DNA from: Burkholderia sp. L27(2015)
Lineage (GTDB): Bacteria > Pseudomonadota > Gammaproteobacteria > Burkholderiales > Burkholderiaceae
DNA length: 64,000 bases
Direction: 5' to 3'
NCBI RefSeq assembly: GCF_009765705.1
Contig: NZ_LMUX01000020.1
Span: 1 to 64,000 of the forward strand
Shown here: positions 34,029-42,382 of the stretch, in pieces
How positions within the stretch are numbered: position 1 is the stretch's first letter
Layout of the letters: every line of letters begins with the position of its first letter
Notes under the pieces: generated by a model
The model's input: only the letters and a program-made list of their open reading frames with translations
What the model was told of the DNA's origin: nothing
The model's database searches: none
Made by a program: the position numbers and the translations under genes

Positions 34029-34952
34029 TTACCATCGCAATCGCGTGATATGCTCGATCTGGCTTGCTCCTTCGCTGAGCAAAAAGTTTTTGAACGCTTC
34101 GGCGACCGGCGGCAACCGTTTGTTTTTGCGGTGCACCAAAAACCAGTTCAGCAAAACCGGAAAACCCTGAACGTCGAGCACGGCCAAGTTGCCGACCTGT
34201 AGTTCAAGGCTGATCGTGTGGGCCGACAGAAAACTGATGCCCATGCCCGCGATAACCGCCTGCTTGATGGTTTCCGTGCTGGTGATTTCCATCGCGATGT
34301 TGAGGTTGGGCAGGCGCCCGGCGAAACCCTCTTCCATGGAGTTACGCGTATCGGAGCCTTTTTCGCGCACCACGAACGGTTCTTTCGCCAGTGCCGAAAT
34401 GGGGATATTCTTCTTGCGCACCAGGTGGTGATCGGGTGGCGCCACGATCACGTAAGGGTGGGGTGCAAAGGACAGGTTGGTCGTGTCCAGATCCTGTGGC
34501 GGACGTACCATAACGGCCAGGTCGGTCAGGTTGTCGTTGAGCTGGTGCAATAATTCCTCGCGGTTATGAACGGCCAAGTTCAGCGTAATGCCGGGATTAC
34601 GCCGAGTGAACTCCGCCAAAAGCCTCGGGAAAAAATAATCGCCGGCGCTGATCACCGACACGTTCAGCTTGCCGCCCGAAATGCCTTGCAAGCGCGCCAT
34701 CGCTTCCTCGGCCTCATGGAATTGCTGGATGATGGCGCGCGCGTAGCGCAACATTTCCGAGCCGGCCGGCGTGAGATATATTTTTTTGCCCAATTGCTCG
34801 AACAGCGGCTGACCGGCGTGGCCTTCGAGTTGTTTGACCTGGATCGAGACCGCGGGCTGCGTCAGGTAGAGCTCTTCGGCTGCGCGTGAGAAGCTCAAAC
34901 GTCGTGCGACCGTCTCGAAAACCTTCAGTTGCCTCAGCGTAGCGTTCTTCAT
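34029..34952 (-). CDS. LysR-family regulator, CbbR-like, divergent from the oxalate transporter
   Basis: 307 residues. N-terminal winged HTH (MKNATLRQLKVFETVARRLS and RAAEELYLTQPAVSIQVKQLE), then the effector domain (about 90-300; KLNVSVISAGDYFFPRLLAEF, DLAVMVRPP, GMGISFLSAHTISLEL). The pattern is closest to the CbbR/CysB-like branch that senses small metabolites. It is divergently arranged with the OxlT-like transporter gene across a 320-bp region containing ATAAGT-N4-ACTTAT, suggesting it controls oxalate uptake; a role in formate or CO2 metabolism is also conceivable. Confidence 0.88.
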   Translation of the reverse strand: MKNATLRQLKVFETVARRLSFSRAAEELYLTQPAVSIQVKQLEGHAGQPLFEQLGKKIYLTPAGSEMLRYARAIIQQFHEAEEAMARLQGISGGKLNVSVISAGDYFFPRLLAEFTRRNPGITLNLAVHNREELLHQLNDNLTDLAVMVRPPQDLDTTNLSFAPHPYVIVAPPDHHLVRKKNIPISALAKEPFVVREKGSDTRNSMEEGFAGRLPNLNIAMEITSTETIKQAVIAGMGISFLSAHTISLELQVGNLAVLDVQGFPVLLNWFLVHRKNKRLPPVAEAFKNFLLSEGASQIEHITRLRW

Positions 34953-34969
34953 AATCGTGCGTCCAATCC

Positions 34970-34985
34970 ATAAGTTATCACTTAT
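34970..34985. promoter_or_regulatory. Candidate LysR operator ATAAGT-N4-ACTTAT
   Basis: Perfect 6-bp inverted arms around TATC, 18 bp upstream of the LysR start and within the divergent promoter region of the transporter. It fits the T-N11-A type symmetry of LysR sites. Confidence 0.6.
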
Positions 34986-35272
34986 CAATATAATAAGAAT
35001 TTTTAACTATGCCTAATTGTTTTTCTCGGTCAGCATGAAGTCACTCAGGAGCCGGGCAGCACGAGCCAATGCGGGCTTAAGCTCTTTAACGCCGAAAAAC
35101 GTAGCTTTCAAGCGTTTTTTGGGCCGTTTTGGAGCGAAATTTCTGGTTTCGCATTGAGCCGGGCGCCGCTTAAAAACGGTGACTTGATGATTTTTGAGCA
35201 TACGCATGGAAAACCCCGTAGCTTTCGCACGAAAAGCCCGGAATAGTGAAAAAAATATAAGGAGACACCGTC
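34986..35272. other. Rest of the LysR-oxlT divergent region
   Basis: AT-rich near the LysR side, then a stretch with repeated GCGTTTTT/AAAAACG-like blocks. A 64-codon minus-strand frame (35013-35207) exists but has no ribosome binding site and an Arg/Lys-rich composition, so it is not called. Confidence 0.4.
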
Positions 35273-36586
35273 ATGGCCGACTCATCCGTGGTCAGTTCAA
35301 GACTGCATAGCCGATGGGCTCAATTAACCATCGGCATCCTCTGCATGGGGCTGGTTGCTAACCTTCAATATGCATGGACTTTATTCGTAGTCCCGATGGA
35401 AGCAAAAAATCATTGGGGCGGCGCGGCCATCCAGACCGCTTTTTCGATATTCATCGTTGTCGAGACATGGCTGGTGCCCGTGGAGGGCTGGCTGGTCGAT
35501 AAATTCGGCCCTCGTCCTGTGGTGTTGATCGGTGCGGTCGGTGCCGCATTGGGCTGGGTGATCGACGCACACGCCACCACGCTTCCAGAACTCTACGCCG
35601 CCGCTGTGATTGCCGGTATCGGTGCAGGCTGCGTCTACGGTACTTGCGTGGGCAATGCGCTCAAATGGTTTCCAGATAAGCGTGGCCTGGCTGCCGGCTT
35701 GACTGCCGCAGGTTTTGGCGCAGGCGCGGCCGTCACGGTCATTCCGATTGGAAATATGATCCAGAGCTCGGGCTACGAACATACCTTCATGTTCTTCGGC
35801 ATTTTCCAGGGCGTTTGTATCTTCGTGCTGGGCGCCTTGTTGGTCAGACCCAAGGTGCCGGCCAATGTCGCGGTCCTCAAGCGCCTGGTGTCGACCAAGG
35901 TGGACTATACGCCGGGACAAATGGTCAAGGCGCCGGTGTTCTGGGTGTTGTACCTGATGTTCGTGTTCGTCGCTGCCGGCGGAGTCATCGCGACCGCTCA
36001 GCTCGGGCCCATCGCCAAGGAATATGGTTTCGCCAAGCTGCCGGTGGTGCTCATGGGTTTGACGTTGCCGCTGCTGACCATGACGCTGTCGATCGATAAT
36101 TTGCTCAACGGCTTAACGCGCCCCCTGTGCGGTTTCCTTTCGGACAAGATCGGTCGCGAGAACACCATGTTCCTGATTTTCATCGGTGAAGGGGTGGCAT
36201 TGCTGGGCATGATGCAGTTCGGTCATGATCCGTACGCCTTCATGTTTTTCGCTGCGATGATCTTCCTTTGCTGGGGCGAGATTTTCTCGATCTTCCCGGC
36301 GACCTGCGCAGACACGTTTGGCAGTAAATACGCTGCGGCCAACGCTGGCACGCTCTACACGGCCAAGGGCACGGCTGCGCTGCTGGTGCCGCTGGCCTCG
36401 GTGTTGTCCACAGGTGGTTCCTGGGATGCGGTGTTTATCTCCACGGCAGTGATCTCCATCGTAGCTGGCCTGTCCGCCAAGTTTGTGCTGGCGCCGATGC
36501 GTCGACGTTGGATTGCCAATACCGCGATCGCCAGCGATCTCGAAGCGTCGCACTTTCGGCAATGGCCGGAAGGGTCGCACGAGTGA
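35273..36586 (+). CDS. oxlT: Oxalate/formate antiporter-type MFS transporter
   Basis: 437 residues, about 12 helices. N-terminal NLQYAWTLFVVPMEAKNHWG is the OxlT-family hallmark (helix 1 and first loop). The two charged residues that bind oxalate in Oxalobacter OxlT have counterparts: Arg283 in NGLTRPLCGF (helix 8) and Lys365 in LYTAKGTAALLVP (helix 11). It would exchange external oxalate for formate or simply import oxalate. AAGGAGAC precedes the ATG. It stands between two LysR genes and upstream of the reductase, oxc and frc genes, making oxalate the most plausible substrate. Confidence 0.9.
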   Translation: MADSSVVSSRLHSRWAQLTIGILCMGLVANLQYAWTLFVVPMEAKNHWGGAAIQTAFSIFIVVETWLVPVEGWLVDKFGPRPVVLIGAVGAALGWVIDAHATTLPELYAAAVIAGIGAGCVYGTCVGNALKWFPDKRGLAAGLTAAGFGAGAAVTVIPIGNMIQSSGYEHTFMFFGIFQGVCIFVLGALLVRPKVPANVAVLKRLVSTKVDYTPGQMVKAPVFWVLYLMFVFVAAGGVIATAQLGPIAKEYGFAKLPVVLMGLTLPLLTMTLSIDNLLNGLTRPLCGFLSDKIGRENTMFLIFIGEGVALLGMMQFGHDPYAFMFFAAMIFLCWGEIFSIFPATCADTFGSKYAAANAGTLYTAKGTAALLVPLASVLSTGGSWDAVFISTAVISIVAGLSAKFVLAPMRRRWIANTAIASDLEASHFRQWPEGSHE

Positions 36587-36626
36587 ACTTGAGCACGATT
36601 CCCACCATCTCGTTACGTAGGGTTCC

Positions 36627-37613
36627 ATGCTAACCTCGGCCCCCCTGTCCCGTGACACCGCGCAAGTGGAGACTCGCCTGAGCGCCAGCGAGATAGCGAA
36701 TATCTCGTTGCGCCAGCTCAAGATCTTCGTTACGGTCGCCCGTAAAGCCAGCTTCACGCGCGCTGCAGACGAGTTCGGGCTGACGCAGTCGGCGGTAAGC
36801 CGCTGCATACGCGAGTTGGAGGATGAGCTGCATCTGCGGTTATTCGATCGCACCACGCGTCAAGTCGCGCTGACCCAGGCGGGCCATTATCTGGTGGCTC
36901 GTGTTTCGCCGCTGCTCGAAGAAATCGAGGCGACACTGCGTGATAGTCACGGAGCTCAAGACGGGCAGCGCGGCGTGGTCCATGTATCAAGTAGTCCTAT
37001 TCTTTCTTCGATTTTGATGCCATCGTGTATTGCCGGGTGTCGTAATACGTACCCGAATATCTCGCTGGTGCTCAAAGACAAGGCTCAACCGCACGTTCTG
37101 GAAAGCGTGCGCAGCGGCGAAACGGATTTCGGCGTGGTTATCGAGCCGCCCGAGGCCGACGATATGCTCACCGAGCCGCTGTTTTTCGACCCGTTTTGCG
37201 TTGTGTTGCCGGTTAATCATCCGCTGGCAGCCAATCCTGTGATCGAGTGGCAGGATCTGACCGGCCTGCCGCTGGTAACGCTCGATGACGATTCCGGTAG
37301 CCGTCCCAAGTTCGACTACGCGCTCGCAGTTCATGGCGTGCCGCGGGGCGCTGTTCAGGAGTTGGCCCACGCCAGCGCGGTGTTCCGCATGGTCGAAGTC
37401 GGACTCGGGCTGGGCGTGGTGCCGACGCTGACTTTATCGCTTTTGGAAAGTCAGCGCCTGGTAGTACGTCCGCTGCAACCGGAGATTCGCGTTGCGATCA
37501 TGCTGGTGCGCCGCAAAGGCCGCTCGTTGCGTCCCAATGCCACGGCGATCTGGGCGCAACTGGCACACCTGCTGGCCTCGTTCGAAACGTCCCCACTAGC
37601 GGCGGCCAATTAA
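36627..37613 (+). CDS. LysR-family regulator downstream of oxlT
   Basis: 328 residues with an N-terminal tail of about 25 residues before the HTH (ISLRQLKIFVTVARKASFTR and AADEFGLTQSAVSRCIRELE). The effector domain includes GVVHVSSSPILSSILMPSCI, a DFGVVIEPPE ligand loop and GLGLGVVPTLTLSLL. It starts 41 bp after oxlT on the same strand with only a weak Shine-Dalgarno, so it may be co-transcribed. Regulation of oxalate uptake or of the neighbouring catabolic genes is inferred from position only. Confidence 0.85.
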   Translation: MLTSAPLSRDTAQVETRLSASEIANISLRQLKIFVTVARKASFTRAADEFGLTQSAVSRCIRELEDELHLRLFDRTTRQVALTQAGHYLVARVSPLLEEIEATLRDSHGAQDGQRGVVHVSSSPILSSILMPSCIAGCRNTYPNISLVLKDKAQPHVLESVRSGETDFGVVIEPPEADDMLTEPLFFDPFCVVLPVNHPLAANPVIEWQDLTGLPLVTLDDDSGSRPKFDYALAVHGVPRGAVQELAHASAVFRMVEVGLGLGVVPTLTLSLLESQRLVVRPLQPEIRVAIMLVRRKGRSLRPNATAIWAQLAHLLASFETSPLAAAN

Positions 37614-37893
37614 AGCCGCCTTCGCCTGTCCCCTCGGTTGACGGCGGAAAATAGCTGGTCAGTAGGAAACCGGTCGGCGCCCGCGCCTATATCTTCATGA
37701 TCGCAGGCGTTCGAGCCAAGCCGGGTGCCGATCGGCGCTTCATCCGATAGCCTGCCAAGTAGTCCCATTCCCTCGTCTGAACCCACCAGAACTTGCGCCC
37801 GGACGACGCTCGTCCTTCACACTGCGTCTTCTGACTTAAATCATTGATTTTATTCAAATAACTGATCAATAAGCACCTTGCCTTTCAAACTTC

Positions 37894-37917
37894 TGATATG
37901 TAGTATGTAATATATCA
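37894..37917. promoter_or_regulatory. AT-rich operator-like element, copy 1 (before the PanE-like gene)
   Basis: TGATAT...ATATCA inverted ends enclosing GTATGTAATATATC, which recurs as GTATGTGATATATC at 40272 (13 of 14 identical). It lies about 40 bp upstream of the reductase start. The rest of the 339-bp gap shows no gene. Confidence 0.6.
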
Positions 37918-37952
37918 ATATAAAACGCATTCAATTGATCAGGAGAAATGAC

Positions 37953-38933
37953 ATGAAGATCTGTGTCTATGGAGCGGGAGCGATTGGGGCCTATCTGGGC
38001 GCGCAATTGGCCACGGTCGGCGCCGACGTGAGTTTTGTCGCGCGTGGCGCGCATCTGGCTGCGATGCAGGCACACGGCGTACGCTTGCAGATCGGCGATG
38101 ATGAGCGCGTCGTCAAGGTACGCTGTACCGCCGATGCTGCCGAACTGGGCCCGCAGGACTACGTGATCATCGCACTCAAAGCGCATTCGGTGCCATCGGT
38201 CGTGACGGCGATCCAGCCTCTGCTGGGCAAGGACACCGCGATCGTCACCGCGGTCAACGGCATTCCTTATTGGTATTTTCACGGCCACGGCGCTGAATTC
38301 GCCGGCACCACGCTGGAAAGCGTCGACCCAGGCGGTTTGCAATGGCAACACCTCGGCCCCGAGCGAGCCATCGGTTGCGTGCTGTATCCCGCGGCCGAAC
38401 TGGTCGCGCCCGGGGTCGTCAAGCATGTGTACGGCAAGAAATTCCCGATCGGCGAGCCCAACGGCGAACGCACCCCGCGGATTCAACACTTGCACGAAGT
38501 CATGGAGGCGGCGGGGTTCGACGCCCCGATTCGCGACAACATCCGCGACGAGATCTGGCTCAAGCTGTGGGGGAATCTGTGCTTCAACCCGATCAGCGCC
38601 TTGACGCATGCCACGCTCGACGTCATTACTGGCGACCCCGGCACGCGCGCCGTCTCACACACAATGATGAAGGAGGCGCAAGCGATCGGCGAACGCCTCG
38701 GTGTGCATTTCAGGGTCAGCGTGGATAAACGCATCGATGGCGCCGGCGCTGTCGGCGCTCATAAGACATCGATGCTGCAAGATCTGGAAAGCGGCCGGCC
38801 GATGGAAATCGATCCGCTGCTCACGGTGATACAGGAGATGGGGCGGCTGGTAGGGCAGGCGACGCCAACCATCGATGTGGTGCTCGCGCTGATCAAGCAG
38901 CGCGAGTTCATTGCGCAAAGGCGGGCTGCCTGA
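37953..38933 (+). CDS. PanE-family 2-ketoacid reductase, candidate oxalyl-CoA reductase
   Basis: 326 residues. NADP-binding MKICVYGAGAIGAYLGAQLA at the N terminus; catalytic Lys in EIWLKLWGNLCFNP (Lys204) and the family block NPISALTHATLDVITGD. Ketopantoate reductase is the named prototype, but in Methylobacterium extorquens the homologue PanE2 was identified as oxalyl-CoA reductase, making glyoxylate from oxalyl-CoA. Here the gene lies between oxlT and oxc-frc and shares an operator-like element with oxc, while glyoxylate-consuming gcl-hyi-glxR are in the same region. The oxalyl-CoA reductase role is therefore strongly suggested but remains inference. AGGAG precedes the ATG; a start six codons upstream is less likely. 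Confidence 0.85.
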   Translation: MKICVYGAGAIGAYLGAQLATVGADVSFVARGAHLAAMQAHGVRLQIGDDERVVKVRCTADAAELGPQDYVIIALKAHSVPSVVTAIQPLLGKDTAIVTAVNGIPYWYFHGHGAEFAGTTLESVDPGGLQWQHLGPERAIGCVLYPAAELVAPGVVKHVYGKKFPIGEPNGERTPRIQHLHEVMEAAGFDAPIRDNIRDEIWLKLWGNLCFNPISALTHATLDVITGDPGTRAVSHTMMKEAQAIGERLGVHFRVSVDKRIDGAGAVGAHKTSMLQDLESGRPMEIDPLLTVIQEMGRLVGQATPTIDVVLALIKQREFIAQRRAA

Positions 38934-39062
38934 CAGCTAAAATCGGGACAAACCCGGGAAAACCCGGGGAGAACGCGGAGGAAATCCGGAAGAGAGCCTA
39001 CAAAACTCCGCGAAACACCAAGTAAACCCGTATACATCTTGTAACACTTTTAGCGAAGTCTC

Positions 39063-39077
39063 TGATATATTGTATTT
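39063..39077. promoter_or_regulatory. AT-rich operator-like element, copy 2 (before the small protein and GntR)
   Basis: TGATATATTGTATTT; its reverse complement AAATACAATATATCA matches copy 1 (ATGTAATATATCA) at 11 of 13 positions. Located about 70 bp upstream of the small membrane protein gene that is coupled to the GntR regulator, as expected for autoregulation. Confidence 0.55.
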
Positions 39078-39147
39078 GAAATTCATTGCGCCATGATGCG
39101 ACGCAACATATAATTGGGTCTCTAAATCATTTTCTCTGGAGCTCAAC

Positions 39148-39369
39148 ATGGCAACGTCGCTTTTAGCAGCCTTGGCTATCGGTGTGATCGCATTCGGTGC
39201 TGGCATGACGTATTTGATGACGGTAACCATTCCTGCCACCGTGCTCAAGCACGCGCAGAACAATGGTCGTTTCGCTGGTCTGGAAGCTGAAGAATCGCGC
39301 GGCGGTTCCGGTAAGGCTATCTCGACCGGTCATCGGAATGTAGGAAAACAATCATTCAATGTCTGCTGA
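39148..39369 (+). CDS. Small membrane protein overlapping the GntR gene
   Basis: 73 residues: one hydrophobic helix at 4-30 (LLAALAIGVIAFGAGMTYLM), then a polar Gly/Ser-rich tail ending NVGKQSFNVC. CTGGAGCTCAAC precedes the ATG. Its last 11 nt overlap the GntR start (ATGTCTGCTGA), giving translational coupling. I do not recognise a family. The close coupling suggests either a membrane partner of the regulator or simply a leader gene that sets its translation. Confidence 0.55.
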   Translation: MATSLLAALAIGVIAFGAGMTYLMTVTIPATVLKHAQNNGRFAGLEAEESRGGSGKAISTGHRNVGKQSFNVC

Positions 39370-40078
39370 TATTCCAAATGTCGCGCGTCCACTGCCCCTA
39401 AGACTGGCGCTACAGCCGATCAACGCCGGTATTTCGCTGCGTGATCAGGCTTATATAAAGCTGCGGCAAGCCATCGCCGAAGCCGATATTTACGGGTCTC
39501 GAGAAGAGATCCGGCTGGATGAGAAAGATTTGACTGAAGCGCTCGGTGTAAGCCGAACGCCGATACGCGAGGCGATGACCTTGCTCGAGCAGGAAGGCTT
39601 CCTGCGCACCGTGCCTCGGCGCGGCGTCTACATTTTGCGCAAGACGAAGCAGGAAATCGTTGAAATGATCCAGATGTGGGCGGCTCTGGAGAGCATGGCG
39701 GCTAGGTTGGCCACGATACGCGCTACCGACGAGGAAATTGCCCAGTTGCGGCACATGTTCGACAATTTCCGCGACGACACGCCGGCGACGCATATCGAAG
39801 AGTATTCCGAAGCCAACATCGAGTTCCACCAGGCGATTGTGCAACTGGCGAAGTCGCAGATCATCTTCGACACCATCCGGAACATCTTTGTGCATGTCCG
39901 TGCCATACGCAAGATGACGATTTCGCAGAGCGACCGTGCCTCGCGTTCTATCGTCGATCACATGCGCATCATCGAAGCGCTCGAAGCGCGCGACACCGAA
40001 CTGGTGGAGCGGCTGGTACGCGACCATTCGCTCGACTTGGCTGTGTACGTCGAAGCCAACTGCGATTTTCTCGACTAA
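39359..40078 (+). CDS. GntR/FadR-family regulator, probable regulator of oxalate catabolism
   Basis: 239 residues. GntR winged HTH (about 27-95; SLRDQAYIKLRQAIAE, LTEALGVSRTPIREAMTLLE, GVYIL) plus an all-helical FCD effector domain (about 105-230) with metal/ligand residues typical of carboxylate sensors. It lies between the PanE-like gene and oxc, and the AT-rich element found before all three units is the obvious candidate binding site. FCD regulators usually repress until a carboxylate or CoA ester binds; oxalate, oxalyl-CoA or glyoxylate are possible effectors. Confidence 0.88.
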   Translation: MSADIPNVARPLPLRLALQPINAGISLRDQAYIKLRQAIAEADIYGSREEIRLDEKDLTEALGVSRTPIREAMTLLEQEGFLRTVPRRGVYILRKTKQEIVEMIQMWAALESMAARLATIRATDEEIAQLRHMFDNFRDDTPATHIEEYSEANIEFHQAIVQLAKSQIIFDTIRNIFVHVRAIRKMTISQSDRASRSIVDHMRIIEALEARDTELVERLVRDHSLDLAVYVEANCDFLD

Positions 40079-40103
40079 CTAGATACGCTGCACGACCCTC
40101 ATT

Positions 40104-40138
40104 GCGGGCCGCCCGGGACATGTTCCCGAGCGGCCCGC
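40104..40138 (+). terminator. Long GC hairpin after the GntR gene
   Basis: Outer 9-bp stem GCGGGCCGC / GCGGCCCGC and inner stem CGGGA / TCCCG with loop CATGT. Downstream bases CTTGGCTTTG give only a weak T tract. Confidence 0.6.
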
Positions 40139-40271
40139 TTGGCTTTGCGCCCATCGCTTTCTCTCGTTGACCCCGCGCGGGCGCGTGCGCCCCGTGTGTG
40201 ACCGCGCGTACGCGCCGCAAACACGTCCCAAGCACGCCACGCAGGGGAAACGCGCCTATTTATAAAATCCA

Positions 40272-40285
40272 GTATGTGATATATC
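40272..40285. promoter_or_regulatory. AT-rich operator-like element, copy 3
   Basis: GTATGTGATATATC, 13 of 14 identical to copy 1 at 37903. About 350 bp upstream of oxc. Confidence 0.55.
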
Positions 40286-40510
40286 TAATACCGATGCGTT
40301 AAGACGGCGGGATTGATGCGTGCGCTTCAGCAATGGGGCGCATTCACGATAGCAGGATCTTAACGAGACAAAACTCTCATAGGTTTCAAGTATTTGAGTG
40401 CAATGCACCAAATAAATAGCCGCTTTGTTATGGGCTGGCGCTGACGGCAATATTGCGACGCAGCAACGTTGGAATCAGTAAAAAATGTGTTGAATTAATT
40501 TTGTGTATGA

Positions 40511-40526
40511 AATATTGTATATCACA
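40511..40526. promoter_or_regulatory. AT-rich operator-like element, copy 4 (oxc proximal)
   Basis: AATATTGTATATCACA; its reverse complement shares TGTGATATA with copy 3. It lies 110 bp before oxc, a position suited to direct control of the promoter. Confidence 0.5.
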
Positions 40527-40635
40527 GGGTCCTGAGCAACTCGCAGCTAGCTGGCGCGCTACGACAGGGTCGGGACATCAGTGAAATCGCACACCACCAT
40601 CTAGCAGTCATAAAAAGACGGAGAGACATCTCAAT

Positions 40636-42342
40636 ATGACAAACGACGCACAAGCACAAGAAGTGACCGACGGTTTCCATCTGGTCATCGATGCTTTGAA
40701 ACTAAACGACATCGACACCATCTTCGGTCTGGTCGGCATTCCGATCACCGACCTGGCGCGCCTCGCGCAAGCCGAAGGCATGCGCTTCATCGGTTTTCGT
40801 CATGAACAGCACGCGGGCAACGCGGCGGCGATCGCCGGCTATATGACGCAAAAGCCCGGGATCTGCATGACCGTGTCCGCGCCCGGTTTCCTGAATGGCC
40901 TGACTGCGCTGGCCAATGCAACCACCAACTGCTTTCCGATGATCCTGATCAGCGGGTCGAGCGAGCGAGAAATTGTCGACCTGCAGCAGGGCGACTATGA
41001 AGAGATGGACCAACTCAACGCAGCCAAGCCCTATGCCAAGGCCGCCTACCGTATTCTGCATGCCGAAGACATCGGCATCGGCGTAGCGCGCGCGATCCGT
41101 GCGGCGGTGTCCGGCCGCCCCGGCGGCGTATATCTGGATTTGCCGGCGAAACTGCTGGCCCAAACGTTGGACGCAGTGCAAGGGAAGAAATCGCTGGTGC
41201 GCGTAGTCGACGCCGCTCCGCGTCAAATCCCCGCGCCCGATTCGATCAAGCGCGCGCTCGAGGTGCTCAAGGGCGCCAAGCGGCCGTTGATACTGCTGGG
41301 TAAAGGCGCAGCCTACGCTCAGGCCGATGCGGACATCCGCGCGCTCGTGGAAAAGACCGGCATTCCTTATCTGCCAATGTCGATGGCCAAGGGCCTGTTG
41401 CCAGACACCCACGCGCAGTCGGCTTCAGCCGCACGCTCGTTCGTACTGGCCGAGGCCGATGTTGTACTGCTGATCGGTGCACGCCTGAACTGGCTGTTGT
41501 CGCATGGCAAGGGCAAGACCTGGGGCGGACCGAAGCAGTTCATCCAGGTCGACATCTCGCCCACGGAAATCGACAGCAACGTGGCGATCGCAGCACCGGT
41601 CATCGGTGACATCGGCTCCTGCGTGTCGGCGCTGCTGGCCGGCATCGATTCCGGCTTCGCCAAGCCCAACGCCGAATGGACGGGAGCGATCGCCGAGCGC
41701 AAGGAAAAGAACCTGGCGAAGATGGCGGCCACGCTCGACCAAAATCCGTCTCCGATGAATTTCCATAGCGCCCTGCGTGCGATTCGCGACGTGCTGAAGA
41801 CGCGCCCCGACATCAACGTCGTCAACGAAGGCGCGAACACGCTCGACTACGCGCGCAGCATCATCGATATGTACGAACCGCGCAAGCGTTTCGACTCCGG
41901 TACCTGGGGCATCATGGGCATCGGGATGGGCTTTGCGATTGGCGCTGCGGTCACCAGCGGCAAGCCGGTCGTGGCGATCGAAGGCGACAGCGCGTTCGGC
42001 TTCAGCGGCATGGAGTTGGAGACCATCTGCCGCTATGACCTGCCGGTCTGCACGATCGTCTTCAATAACAACGGCGTATATCGCGGCACCGACGTGAACC
42101 CGACGGGCGGCAAGGATGTGGCGCCCACGGTGTTCGTCAAGGGTGCCCGCTACGACAAGATGATAGAGGCATTCGGTGGCATCGGCTGCCACGTCACGAC
42201 GCCGGCAGAGCTGACCCGTGCGCTTCGTGAAGCCATCGAATCCGGTAAGCCGACACTGATCAACGCCGTTATCGACGAAGCCGCAGGTACCGAGAGCGGA
42301 CGTCTGACGAATTTGAACCCGCAAAGCGCGAAAAAGAAATAA
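40636..42342 (+). CDS. oxc: Oxalyl-CoA decarboxylase
   Basis: 568 residues, as in Oxalobacter (568). TPP-enzyme fold in three domains: PYR with the cofactor-activating Glu57 in [12 protein letters not shown], a central ADP-binding regulatory domain, and PP with [19 protein letters not shown] (about 451) ending in [24 protein letters not shown] and the C-terminal [10 protein letters not shown] match the family. It converts oxalyl-CoA to formyl-CoA and CO2, consuming a proton. GGAGAG precedes the ATG. It is followed 40 bp later by frc; together they form the catabolic cycle of oxalate. Confidence 0.96.
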   Translation: MTNDAQAQEVTDGFHLVIDALKLNDIDTIFGLVGIPITDLARLAQAEGMRFIGFRHEQHAGNAAAIAGYMTQKPGICMTVSAPGFLNGLTALANATTNCFPMILISGSSEREIVDLQQGDYEEMDQLNAAKPYAKAAYRILHAEDIGIGVARAIRAAVSGRPGGVYLDLPAKLLAQTLDAVQGKKSLVRVVDAAPRQIPAPDSIKRALEVLKGAKRPLILLGKGAAYAQADADIRALVEKTGIPYLPMSMAKGLLPDTHAQSASAARSFVLAEADVVLLIGARLNWLLSHGKGKTWGGPKQFIQVDISPTEIDSNVAIAAPVIGDIGSCVSALLAGIDSGFAKPNAEWTGAIAERKEKNLAKMAATLDQNPSPMNFHSALRAIRDVLKTRPDINVVNEGANTLDYARSIIDMYEPRKRFDSGTWGIMGIGMGFAIGAAVTSGKPVVAIEGDSAFGFSGMELETICRYDLPVCTIVFNNNGVYRGTDVNPTGGKDVAPTVFVKGARYDKMIEAFGGIGCHVTTPAELTRALREAIESGKPTLINAVIDEAAGTESGRLTNLNPQSAKKK

Positions 42343-42344
42343 AA

Positions 42345-42371
42345 GCTATCAACCCAGGCTATCCAACCCAG
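42345..42371. repeat. Tandem duplication, 13-14 bp x 2, between oxc and frc
   Basis: GCTATCAACCCAG followed by GCTATCCAACCCAG; they differ by one inserted C. The second copy runs into the frc Shine-Dalgarno (CAGGAG). Confidence 0.75.
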
Positions 42372-42382
42372 GAGAACACCAA

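Larger units (their letters stand above)
40139..40635. other. oxc upstream region
   Basis: No gene is supported here. It holds two copies of the AT-rich operator-like motif (40272 and 40511, listed separately). Long leader regions of this kind are common before oxalate-inducible genes. Confidence 0.45.

Noticed and set aside
35013-35207. 64-codon minus-strand frame between LysR and oxlT
   Set aside because: Basic, low-complexity product without ribosome site; more likely noncoding regulatory DNA.
40256-40450. 64-codon minus-strand frame before oxc
   Set aside because: No ribosome site and it overlaps the AT-rich operator-like motif; no recognisable protein.
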